The position numbers and the translations under genes were made by a program. The notes under the pieces were generated by a model, which was not told the origin of the DNA, did no database searches, and saw only the letters and a list, made by a program, of their open reading frames with translations. From Psychrobacter sp. BI730 (lineage in GTDB: Bacteria > Pseudomonadota > Gammaproteobacteria > Pseudomonadales > Moraxellaceae): a DNA stretch of 64,000 bases. The stretch spans positions 186,001 to 250,000 of the forward strand of contig NZ_JAATTV010000004.1 of assembly GCF_013414195.1 (NCBI RefSeq). The letters are read 5' to 3'. This document shows positions 27,439 to 35,460 of this stretch, one piece after another. Each line of letters opens with the position of its first letter. Position 1 is the stretch's first letter.

Positions 27439-29118
27439 TCAATTAACTTTTTCAGCCAATTTTTTCTTAGCCTGTTTCTCTTCACTGATTTTGTGCCTTA
27501 CCTCTACTTTATTAGGACGATACAAGTCCTGCTCTCGTGCCATTTTCTGAGCAATCTGTGGCCCATTCCATAACGAAGGTAACAATACAAAAGAGACTGG
27601 CACTGCGGTGATAACGATAAAAGACTGCAACGCGGTCACACCGCCCGAACCTAGAGAGATTAAAACAATCGCCGTCACACCCATCATGATGCCCCAAAAG
27701 GTACGAATCATGGCGTTTGGTTCGCGTTCGCCACTGATGACGACACTGATGGTATAAGTCATCGAATCGCCCGTAGTAACGATAAACACTGTAGTTAAAA
27801 TTAAGAATAATATCGAGGTGATCAAAGGAAATGGCAGTTGCTGCGTGACGGCTAATAGCGCACCTGGCAAGTTAAAACCCTCAAAGGCGCTACTGACACT
27901 ACCGGGGTTGGCAATTTCAAAAGCTAGACCAGAGCCACCAACGACAGTGAACCAAAAGCAGGTGACAAGCGGCGCAATGATACAGACGGTGGTAATCAAT
28001 TGACGAATAGTGCGACCACGTGAGATGCGAGCGATAAATATCGCCATCATCGGACCATAACCTAAAAACCAACCCCAGAAGAATACCGTCCACCAACTCA
28101 GCCAACCCTCATCACCGCGAAAGGTTGCCATTGGAACGAAGTTGTCAATCATCGTACCCACACCCTGAATGTAGCCGTTGACAATAAAATTGGTCGGTCC
28201 AAATATCAAAATAAAGACCATCAGCGCAAAAGCCAAAATGACGTTAAAGCGGCTGAGTAGCTGCATACCACGAGTTAGGCCACTGATCGCAGACAACGTA
28301 TAGAGTACGATGGCAAAGACAATGATGATTAGCTGAGTGGTGAACGTATCGGGAATACCGAACAATTCATTCAGCGCATAGCTGGTTTGCAATCCCAAAA
28401 AACCAATAGGACCGATAGTACCGGCAGCCACTGCAACGATACAGCAAGCATCGATGATTGCGCCCGTTTGGCCAGTGAGTACACGCTCACCAAACATAGG
28501 ATAAAGAAGCGTACGAGGCTTCAACGGTAAGCCTTTGTCATAATGCAGATGCATAATCACAATCGCGGTTAAACTACCTACAATCGCCCACGCCAAAAAC
28601 CCCCAATGCATAAATGATTGAGACAATGCGTTAAAAGCGCGTTGCTGTAGATCGGCTGACTCACCGTATAAAGGAGGTGCTGAAACGAAATGCGCGATTG
28701 GCTCGGCGGCAGCCCAAAAAACCCCGCCCCCAGCCAATAGTGTGCAGAAAAGAATAGCCATCCATTTGAAACTGTCTATCTCAGGTACGGGTAGATTGCC
28801 TAAAATCACGCGACCTGTACGGCCAGCACCGACTGCCAAAGCAATAACAAAGGTCGCTAGTAGCAATATTTGCCAAAAAGGTCCAAATATTTTGACGGAC
28901 CACGAGAAGCCCACTTCGACTATTTTTGCCAAACGCGCTTCTGCAAAAATTGCCATCAAAACAAAGGCTACAATGAATCCGCCACTGTACCAAAACGCAG
29001 GATTTTTAAGGCCTAATGTGTCGGTAGAAATAGTGGCGGCTTCGGACTCACTTGTTCCTTGATTAACAGGAGTTGAGCGTCCTTGCTCATTTTGATTAAA
29101 TCCCTTTAAGTCGGCCAT
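27439..29118 (-). CDS. BCCT-family betaine/carnitine/choline transporter
   Basis: A 559-residue inner-membrane transporter with about 12 membrane segments. The family signature is visible in LSWWTVFFWGWFLGYGPMMAIFIARISRGRTIRQ, and the early segments FWYSGGFIVAFVLMAIF and FVIALAVGAGRTGRV fit. BCCT carriers take up quaternary ammonium or related zwitterions with sodium or protons. An N-terminal cytosolic tail of about 40 residues is Ser/Thr-rich and the C-terminal tail is lysine-rich. As it lies within a catabolic operon, it probably imports a nutrient rather than serving osmoregulation alone. The exact substrate cannot be read from the sequence. Confidence 0.9.
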   Translation of the reverse strand: MADLKGFNQNEQGRSTPVNQGTSESEAATISTDTLGLKNPAFWYSGGFIVAFVLMAIFAEARLAKIVEVGFSWSVKIFGPFWQILLLATFVIALAVGAGRTGRVILGNLPVPEIDSFKWMAILFCTLLAGGGVFWAAAEPIAHFVSAPPLYGESADLQQRAFNALSQSFMHWGFLAWAIVGSLTAIVIMHLHYDKGLPLKPRTLLYPMFGERVLTGQTGAIIDACCIVAVAAGTIGPIGFLGLQTSYALNELFGIPDTFTTQLIIIVFAIVLYTLSAISGLTRGMQLLSRFNVILAFALMVFILIFGPTNFIVNGYIQGVGTMIDNFVPMATFRGDEGWLSWWTVFFWGWFLGYGPMMAIFIARISRGRTIRQLITTVCIIAPLVTCFWFTVVGGSGLAFEIANPGSVSSAFEGFNLPGALLAVTQQLPFPLITSILFLILTTVFIVTTGDSMTYTISVVISGEREPNAMIRTFWGIMMGVTAIVLISLGSGGVTALQSFIVITAVPVSFVLLPSLWNGPQIAQKMAREQDLYRPNKVEVRHKISEEKQAKKKLAEKVN

Positions 29119-29314
29119 GATGTGGCTCCATATACTATGCTAACGTTGCGTTTTAGATCAGAGTGGTAGCAATGAGGATGTGATCAAACGACCTCACTAT
29201 ATATACCTATCTAATTTAAATTACCTACTTCAAATGGATATGCGCTATAACACGACTGTCGTCTTATAGCGATTTCGAGCAACCATTGATTAAAATGACT
29301 CTTTAAATAGCTAG

Positions 29315-30304
29315 TTAAGCCAAAGGCTTTAAACCTTGCTCTAAAAAATCAAACCAGTTTTGACCGATGACTTTTCCAGCATCGCTTTCGTTAAAACCAT
29401 GCTTGAGCAGACCGTTATAGATGTTTTCCATACCGTCTTTACCTGCAAACCATGGCAAAGTATCTGGCCAACCTGAATTACTGGCATTGCCTTCGCCATA
29501 GTCCATCGCTTTTGACCAACGTCCATTACGCATCCACTCAAGTACAGCTTGTGGTTGATTAAGACATAAATCACTGCCAATCGCTAAATGCTCCACGCCA
29601 TACTTATCAGCGCAATTAGCAATCATAGTACAGAAATCATCAAGCGTACAGTCACTACCGTTTGGCAAATGGAATGGATATAAACTAAACCCTAACAACC
29701 CGCCTGCTTGGGTCAAGGCACTGATGACCGTATCTGATTTATTACGCAAGGCCTCATGAGCCGTGGTCGGATTGGCATGGCTGATACATATCGGGCGCGA
29801 TGATACCTCTATCGCCTCAAGCGTTGAACGCTCTGCGCTGTGTGACATGTCAATAATCATACCGACACGGTTCATCTCAGTGATGGCCTGTTGACCAAAT
29901 CGGGTAATGCCGCTGTCATTCTGCTCATAACACCCTGTCGCCAGTAAGCTCTGGTTGTTGTAAGTCAGCTGCATAATCAATAGACCTAAACGCCGCATCA
30001 CGCTAATCAGACCAATTTCATCGTCGATTGGTGAGCAATTCTGCGCACCAAAGAAGATGCCAACTTTACCCTGATCTTTTGCCATCTTGATATCAGCAAC
30101 TGAGTACACGGGCAAGATAAGATCTGAGTTTTGCTCAAAGCGTGCATGCCATTCAGCAAAGCGAGTTGTGGTTTGGCGAGCGTCTTCGTGATAGACCAAG
30201 GTGGCATGTACCGCATTGATACCACTGGCTTGCAGCATCTTAAAATAATCGCGATCCCAATGGCTATACTGTAATCCGTCAATGACGATATGGTCTTGGT
30301 ACAT
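29315..30304 (-). CDS. M19-type (renal dipeptidase-like) protein with altered metal site
   Basis: A 329-residue TIM-barrel protein of the peptidase M19 family. The later ligands are present: H155 in IIDMSHSAERS, H176 in CISHANP, and the Asp of AIGSDL. The usual N-terminal HxD is replaced (D9-G-L-Q-Y-S-H), and the bridging Glu of the GxEGG motif is Gln88 in FFGAQN. Such divergent members occur beside glycine-betaine and dimethylglycine genes in pseudomonads and are unlikely to be ordinary dipeptidases. Here it lies between the aldehyde dehydrogenase and the BCCT transporter on one strand, so a hydrolytic step in betaine or amino-acid catabolism is a fair inference. Confidence 0.85.
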   Translation of the reverse strand: MYQDHIVIDGLQYSHWDRDYFKMLQASGINAVHATLVYHEDARQTTTRFAEWHARFEQNSDLILPVYSVADIKMAKDQGKVGIFFGAQNCSPIDDEIGLISVMRRLGLLIMQLTYNNQSLLATGCYEQNDSGITRFGQQAITEMNRVGMIIDMSHSAERSTLEAIEVSSRPICISHANPTTAHEALRNKSDTVISALTQAGGLLGFSLYPFHLPNGSDCTLDDFCTMIANCADKYGVEHLAIGSDLCLNQPQAVLEWMRNGRWSKAMDYGEGNASNSGWPDTLPWFAGKDGMENIYNGLLKHGFNESDAGKVIGQNWFDFLEQGLKPLA

Positions 30305-30411
30305 ATCAATTCCCTTTAATACTTTTATAAGTGACCGCTATCATTTGCTATTGAGTGCGTGTTTACACCCTGTCGCTTCGATAGCGGCTAACATGCTTAT
30401 CAATAAGGTTT

Positions 30412-31887
30412 CTAATACGCTTTTTGATAAGCGGTCTTGACGATGGTATAGAACTCTTTGGCATATTGACCTTGCTCACGCGGGCCAAAGCTTGACTGTT
30501 TACGGCCACCAAACGGTACATGATAGTCCGTACCCGCAGTTGCTAGATTGACCATGACACAGCCTGCTTGTACTTGCTCTTTGAATATCGCACTGCTACG
30601 CAAGCTCTGAGTGATGATGCCGCCCGTCAGACCAAAGCGCGTATCATTGGTCATCGCAATCGCTTCTTCTAGATTTTTGACACGTAAGACACACGCTAGC
30701 GGTGCAAACACCTCTTCTTGATTGATATCCCAGCTGTTGTCCGTCTCAGTAAACAACGTCGGCGACATATAGTAGCCGTCATGTGGCATCTCTAAACGCT
30801 CACCGCCAAACGCTAAATGAGCTCCAGACTGCTTGGCTTTTTCGATCCAATCCATGTTTGATGCCAGCTGCTTATCATCGACGACAGGCCCCATGAATAT
30901 GCCGTCTTCAAGCGCATGGCCGACCTTCAAAGTTTTCATTTTGGCAATCACACCGTCTACAAACGCATCGTGAATACCGTCCATCACGATAAGACGTGAA
31001 GAAGCCGTACATTTCTGCCCTGAACCACCAAACGCACCAGCCACTGCTGCATCGATAGCAACTTGCAAATCGGCATCGTCAGCGATGACCAAGGCGTTTT
31101 TGCTGCCCATCTCAAGCTGACAACGGATAAAGTTTGGCGCAGTAGCAGCCGCAACTTTGCGGCCTGTTGGTACAGAGCCCGTAAAGCTGACGGCATCAAT
31201 ATCTGTAGAATTGATGAGCGCATCACCGACTGACGAGCCGCCACCCAATAGTAAGTTAAATGTGCCTTCTGGCAGGCCTTGACGATGGATAATTTCGGCC
31301 AATGCCACTGCGCTGGCTGGTGTTAAATTCGCAGGCTTCCAAATGACTGTGTTACCAAACGCTAGCGCTGGCGCGATCTTCCACACAGCGGTAGCCGTTG
31401 GAAAGTTCCAAGGTGAGATAATCGCGACCACACCAACTGCTTCACGGGTGACTTCGACTTTGACACCAGGACGCACTGAATCAGCCGTATCACCCATTTG
31501 ACGCAATACTTCCGCTGCATAGTAATGGAAGAACTGACCCGCACGATAAATCTCACCGCGACCTTCCGCAAACGGCTTACCTTCTTCAAGAGACAACAGC
31601 GTACCTAGCTCATCACAGCGAGCAATCATTTCATCGCCAATTGCTTGTAGGATAGACTGCTTTTTTTCTAAAGGAGTCGCTTCCCATTTTGGCTGAGCGT
31701 GACGGGCGGCAGCAATAGCGTCTTTGACTTGATCGCCACTGGCTTGGGCGAACTCACCGATAGTGTCAGTGATATCAGATGGGTTAATATTGGCAATGGT
31801 ATTTACGCCTGCCTGCCATTCACCGTTGATGTAAAGTGATTTGGTTGGGTCTTGCTGTAATATCTGTTGGGCGGTGTGAGCTGACAT
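30412..31887 (-). CDS. NAD(P)-dependent semialdehyde dehydrogenase, KGSA-dehydrogenase-like
   Basis: A full-length 491-residue aldehyde dehydrogenase. The Rossmann signature FTGSVPTGRKV (about 235-245), general base E259 in QLEMGSKN and nucleophile C293 in GSGQKCTASS are intact. The C-terminal block TAGTDYHVPFGGRKQSSFGPREQG is typical of alpha-ketoglutaric semialdehyde dehydrogenases, which make 2-oxoglutarate at the end of the hydroxyproline, glucarate and arabinose routes. It is second in the minus-strand operon after RidA. The substrate is inferred from this subfamily resemblance; a succinic-semialdehyde or other aldehyde role is not excluded. Confidence 0.88.
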   Translation of the reverse strand: MSAHTAQQILQQDPTKSLYINGEWQAGVNTIANINPSDITDTIGEFAQASGDQVKDAIAAARHAQPKWEATPLEKKQSILQAIGDEMIARCDELGTLLSLEEGKPFAEGRGEIYRAGQFFHYYAAEVLRQMGDTADSVRPGVKVEVTREAVGVVAIISPWNFPTATAVWKIAPALAFGNTVIWKPANLTPASAVALAEIIHRQGLPEGTFNLLLGGGSSVGDALINSTDIDAVSFTGSVPTGRKVAAATAPNFIRCQLEMGSKNALVIADDADLQVAIDAAVAGAFGGSGQKCTASSRLIVMDGIHDAFVDGVIAKMKTLKVGHALEDGIFMGPVVDDKQLASNMDWIEKAKQSGAHLAFGGERLEMPHDGYYMSPTLFTETDNSWDINQEEVFAPLACVLRVKNLEEAIAMTNDTRFGLTGGIITQSLRSSAIFKEQVQAGCVMVNLATAGTDYHVPFGGRKQSSFGPREQGQYAKEFYTIVKTAYQKAY

Positions 31888-31946
31888 AAGAGCTTCCTTG
31901 ATAAAGTATTAAATATTTGATTTATTGACTAGAGTACATTCAAAAT

Positions 31947-32336
31947 TTAAGGCACAGCGGCATATACGACCAACTCAACCAGCATCTCTTCACGAGCCAA
32001 TCCTGCTATCACGAGCGCTGCACGATTTGGGTAAGGTGCTTCAAAATATTCGGCGTAGACTTGATTGACGGTTTTTAGGTAGTCGCGGTCGGTCACATAG
32101 ATCATGACCTGTAGCACCGAATCCATGCCAACATTGGCACATTCTAGTGTGTGCTTGAGATTGTCTAACGTTTGACGGGTTTGCGCTTCAATACCACCTG
32201 CAACCACATCACCATTTTCATCGATAGGAATCTGCGCAGTGTACAATGTACCATTGCTGGTAACTGCCCATTCTAAAGGGGCTTTAGACGCATAAAGTGA
32301 GGTTTTGATGGCTTGTTTGGTTGAGTGAGTCGTCAT
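31947..32336 (-). CDS. RidA-family imine/enamine deaminase
   Basis: 129 residues of the RidA/YjgF fold, which forms trimers and hydrolyses reactive imines or enamines released by dehydratases and amino-acid oxidases. The conserved Arg in YPNRAALVIAGLAREE and Glu in MLVELVVYA line the active site. It is the first gene of the catabolic operon, 157 bases from the divergent LysR gene, so it probably follows the regulated promoter. Its presence hints that the pathway passes through an imine or enamine intermediate. Confidence 0.9.
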   Translation of the reverse strand: MTTHSTKQAIKTSLYASKAPLEWAVTSNGTLYTAQIPIDENGDVVAGGIEAQTRQTLDNLKHTLECANVGMDSVLQVMIYVTDRDYLKTVNQVYAEYFEAPYPNRAALVIAGLAREEMLVELVVYAAVP

Positions 32337-32493
32337 GTCGTCATATCCTTTGATCTATGATTGGGCGGCAATTGGTATAGACGTATCCTACCCAAGTAGG
32401 CACGATAAATCTAACTAATTAAATTTGGATTTTGATAGATTTAATCTATCATTTAGGATAGATTATTAAAGAATAGTTTTGGATGGTCTGAGT
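32337..32493. promoter_or_regulatory. Divergent control region between RidA and LysR genes
   Basis: AT-rich spacer of 157 bases containing the interrupted inverted sequence GATAGATTTAATCTATC (around 32433-32449) and a second GATAGATTATTA copy shortly after. The GATAGATT...AATCTATC palindrome has the length and form of a LysR-type operator (T-N11-A core). Confidence 0.5.
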
Positions 32494-33384
32494 ATGAAGC
32501 TACAGCAATTGCGTCATTTCTTATTTGTCGTGGAAGAAGGAGGGTTTCGTGCGGCGGCTGATCGTGCCAATCGCTCGCAAGCTGCTTTGTCAGCATCGAT
32601 AAAGGAGTTAGAAAAAACCTTAGGACAGCGTTTATTTGAAGTAGGAAACAAAGCCCTGCTCACGCCTTTCGGTGAAACCTGCTTACCAAAGATTGAGCAG
32701 TTTCTTAGCGTTTATCAGGCGCTAGAAGACGACCTAAAAGCTTCTGCGTCTGGCGAAAAAGGTAAGATTAGGATTGCAAGCGTACCGTCGCTAGTGACTA
32801 AATTGTTACCTAGCGTATTGGTTGAATACTCAAAAAAATATCCTGATATTGAGATTGTACTGATAGATGATAACTCTGTCGGTGTGGCCAATCGATTGTT
32901 AGCCGGAGAAATTGATTTGGCACTGGGTAATTGCACCAGTATTGATCAAACGAACATCGATTTTACTTTACTCATATCAGACCCGATTGGCGTGGTCTGT
33001 CTGAAAAGCAATGAGCTGAACAACCAGTTAAATCAAACGCAAGGGCTAACATGGCAGCAACTCATGGCGCAGCCGTTTATTTATAATGGCACTTGCAGAT
33101 TGCTCGAAAACACGCCAGCCGAAGCGCTCAATCGCAGGGCCAGATATACAGTAGAAAACATCACCTCGCTATTTTCTTTATTACGTAATGATCTGGGTAT
33201 CACTACCTTGCCTAAGCTTGCCTTCCCTGCGAATGAGCCGGAACTAGTTTGGATAGATTTAATTGAGCCCACTTTAAACAGGCAGATTGGTATCTTTAAA
33301 CTCGCTGATAAATCTATTTCTCCGCCTGCTCAGGCTTTCTATGAGTTATGTGTTCACTATGTGCAGAAACACTACCTACTATAG
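32494..33384 (+). CDS. LysR-type transcriptional regulator of the osmolyte operon
   Basis: 296 residues from ATG 32494 (MKLQQLRHFLFVVEEGGF); an upstream TTG at 32479 adds five unlikely residues. The N-terminal winged helix-turn-helix (FRAADRANRSQAALSASIKELEK region) is followed by a periplasmic-binding-like effector domain beginning near residue 90. It is divergent from the RidA-first operon, the standard arrangement for a LysR activator of the adjacent genes. The likely inducer is the transported substrate or a pathway intermediate. Confidence 0.92.
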   Translation: MKLQQLRHFLFVVEEGGFRAAADRANRSQAALSASIKELEKTLGQRLFEVGNKALLTPFGETCLPKIEQFLSVYQALEDDLKASASGEKGKIRIASVPSLVTKLLPSVLVEYSKKYPDIEIVLIDDNSVGVANRLLAGEIDLALGNCTSIDQTNIDFTLLISDPIGVVCLKSNELNNQLNQTQGLTWQQLMAQPFIYNGTCRLLENTPAEALNRRARYTVENITSLFSLLRNDLGITTLPKLAFPANEPELVWIDLIEPTLNRQIGIFKLADKSISPPAQAFYELCVHYVQKHYLL

Positions 33385-33734
33385 CTTATTGACAATAAAA
33401 TCACTGATTACTTGATTGGTTAAAGACTTGAACCTTTGGTTGCAGCACAAATGATCTCAATGGGTATACCCTAGCGGAACCAGCTACTTCACTCTTCAAA
33501 GCTATTGACAGACTATTCAAAGCAGACTGTTAGCATGGAACTATCTATAACAGACTTTTGAATTATAAGACTGGCTGCTGTGCTTTTTTCCTATCATTAG
33601 CCTATACCCAAAATATAAAACCTTTAAATGATAATCTATCTATCATTAGACTTTTTTCTATTATCAAATGATAGTAATATCCTGCTATTATCAATAAACA
33701 TTAATGATTAAGTCTAAGTAATAGAGGGGGCGTT
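33385..33734. other. Intergenic region with palindromes before the serine recombinase
   Basis: No gene. The part nearest the recombinase has inverted repeats AATGATA / TATCATT (33627-33633, 33641-33647) and TATCA-AA-TGATA (33662-33673), plus further ATTATCA-type half sites up to about 33715. Serine resolvases act at clustered imperfect palindromes upstream of their own gene, so this may be a res-like site. Farther left, 33462-33481 carries a 20-base sequence (GGGTATACCCTAGCGGAACC) nearly repeated at 53363. Confidence 0.5.
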
Positions 33735-34208
33735 ATGACCGTTCGTATTTATGTGAGAGCCAGTACTAAGGATCAAGACGCTAAGAGAGCGTTGTCTGAC
33801 TTGATTAGCTTTAGCCAAAGCTATGATGATAACCATGTTGAGTACGTTGAGCATTTCAGTGGTACGAAGCTTGATAGACCAGCACTCACTCTGTTACTCA
33901 ATGATGCTGAAGAAGGCGATATTCTGCTGGTTGAAAGCGTGGATAGATTAAGCCGGCTATCTCAAGATGATTTTGCGATCTTAAAGCAGCGTATCAAAGA
34001 TAAAGGCTTACGATTGGTGGTGGCTGATCTACCAACCACGCATACGGTAAGTATGGGCATGACAGGTGATATCCTAACAGTGATTAACCATATGCTGATC
34101 GACTTGTTAGCAACGATGGCAAAGCTTGATAACGACAAGCGTAGAGAGCGTATCAAGCAGGGATTAAGCTATGCTGAAAAAACTGTAGAACCCGTTTTGG
34201 TAAATTAA
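33735..34208 (+). CDS. Serine recombinase (resolvase/invertase), C-terminus short
   Basis: 157 residues of the resolvase catalytic domain. Nucleophile Ser10 lies in YVRASTKDQ, and VESVDRLSRLSQDDF carries the conserved Asp-Arg-Leu-Ser-Arg. The long E helix (MLIDLLATMAKLDNDKRRERIKQG) is intact. Typical resolvases run to 180-200 residues with a C-terminal helix-turn-helix; here the chain stops with LSYAEKTVEPVLVN just after the hinge, so the DNA-binding domain is missing. It could be a truncated or minimal recombinase. A GAGGGGG ribosome site precedes ATG 33735. A similar tail occurs as a relic at 53632. Confidence 0.85.
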   Translation: MTVRIYVRASTKDQDAKRALSDLISFSQSYDDNHVEYVEHFSGTKLDRPALTLLLNDAEEGDILLVESVDRLSRLSQDDFAILKQRIKDKGLRLVVADLPTTHTVSMGMTGDILTVINHMLIDLLATMAKLDNDKRRERIKQGLSYAEKTVEPVLVN

Positions 34209-34783
34209 AGACTTAATAGAGCGTTTATCATGACTAAGATAACCAGGACTCATAGTGCCGCTTTTATGACTGAAACTGTCAAAAACTAGCAGATGACAAC
34301 GACAACGGCAAAGTAGCTAGGCAGCTCAGGATGAATGAGACTTCTTAAATGAGGAAGGAGGAAGCGAAGCAGTATTACGCCCCGAGGCAAGATAGTGGCT
34401 ATGCTAGCAGTAGGATTCAATAGCGTTTAAGCTATAGAACGCCAAGAAAAATGTGGTTTGACTTTCATTATCAGACTGCGTAAATAAAACCCCCTAAGTC
34501 AAGTTCTACAGGATTGATAGTATAGGTCTGTAATATAAGTATCTATTAGTTCACATAAAAAAATACTGCCCTACTTTTATCAAAAATATTCAATATAAAT
34601 CGTAAAACACTCATTCATTGGAATGATTGGGGTAGTAACACATCATAATTTTGATAATTGAATGATTGTCATTTACAATAATCTGTAAAAAACTACCTGC
34701 AAATACAGTTTATTCTCTAATAAAAATATTCGCAGTTCGCTAAATAACTGGCTGCTACTCTTTAATTATCGAGCTACTTTCTT
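34209..34783. other. Gene-free stretch with a Fur-box-like site
   Basis: 575 bases with no credible gene. A purine-rich block lies near 34350 (GAGGAAGGAGGAAGCGAAG) of unknown meaning. The right part is very AT-rich and holds a Fur-like site (separate entry) that should control the DUF454 gene. Confidence 0.5.
34660..34678. promoter_or_regulatory. Fur-box-like site upstream of the DUF454 gene
   Basis: GAATGATTGTCATTTACAA resembles the 19-base ferric uptake regulator consensus GATAATGATAATCATTATC in its ATGATTxTCATT core. It is about 105 bases before the DUF454 start, in a run of iron-related genes. Confidence 0.5.
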
Positions 34784-35224
34784 ATGAACAATGTGCAACC
34801 TTCAACAAATTCATCGAATTTACAAAAAAAAGTAATGCTCAACCAAATTCATCATAACCGCATAATACGAATATTATTTATGGCGCTAGGCGGTTTTTTC
34901 TTCTTCATAGGCTTAGTCGGTATTATTCTTCCAGTATTACCTACCACCCCTTTCATTTTACTAACGGCAGCATGCTGGGCTAAAGGGTCTGATAAATTCA
35001 ATCAGTGGCTTCTCAAACATAAAGTGTTCGGTGAAATGGTAAAGAACTGGCAGCAGCATCGAGCTATTCCTCGTAAGGCAAAATATTTGGCTTGGTCAAT
35101 GATGGCTATGTCATGCGGTATGTTGTTTTACCGATTTTCTGATAGTTTGCAGTGGCTTGCTTGGGTTACATGCGCAATATGCATCACTGTTACTGTGTGG
35201 ATGTCTCGACTGCCGGACGCTTAA
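34784..35224 (+). CDS. DUF454 (YbaN-like) inner-membrane protein
   Basis: 146 residues with a hydrophobic hairpin GGFFFFIGLVGIILPVLPTTPFILL (residues about 37-61), the hallmark LPVLPTTPF motif of DUF454, and two further membrane segments near the C-terminus. A 25-residue polar N-terminal tail precedes them. The family has no proven function, but members are often found beside haem uptake and haem oxygenase genes, as here, and a Fur-like site lies upstream. A part in haem or iron handling at the inner membrane is inferred. Confidence 0.85.
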   Translation: MNNVQPSTNSSNLQKKVMLNQIHHNRIIRILFMALGGFFFFIGLVGIILPVLPTTPFILLTAACWAKGSDKFNQWLLKHKVFGEMVKNWQQHRAIPRKAKYLAWSMMAMSCGMLFYRFSDSLQWLAWVTCAICITVTVWMSRLPDA

Positions 35225-35314
35225 TTTTTCCTACTATTACAAGACGTTTTCCTGACTCCTTGCTAAGCCTTTGCAAAAAGTAAAATACTCTAAGATAATA
35301 TATTTTCCTATTTG

Positions 35315-35333
35315 TTAATGATTATCGTTTACA
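35315..35333. promoter_or_regulatory. Fur-box-like site upstream of the haem receptor
   Basis: TTAATGATTATCGTTTACA matches the Fur consensus well over the ATGATTATCxTT core and lies about 130 bases before the TonB-dependent receptor. It implies repression by iron-loaded Fur and expression under iron limitation. Confidence 0.65.
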
Positions 35334-35460
35334 ATGTAACTATATTGTTTTATTATATGAAGAAACTATCAGCAATGTTATTAACAATTAATATTATTTC
35401 CTTTGACGACGAGGCTGATGTGAAGAAAATTGTGCTTATTTTTACTATAGGAAATTTGGA

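Noticed and set aside
34209-34500. A structured RNA in the purine-rich block after the serine recombinase
   Set aside because: No stable hairpin or known RNA motif could be seen by eye.
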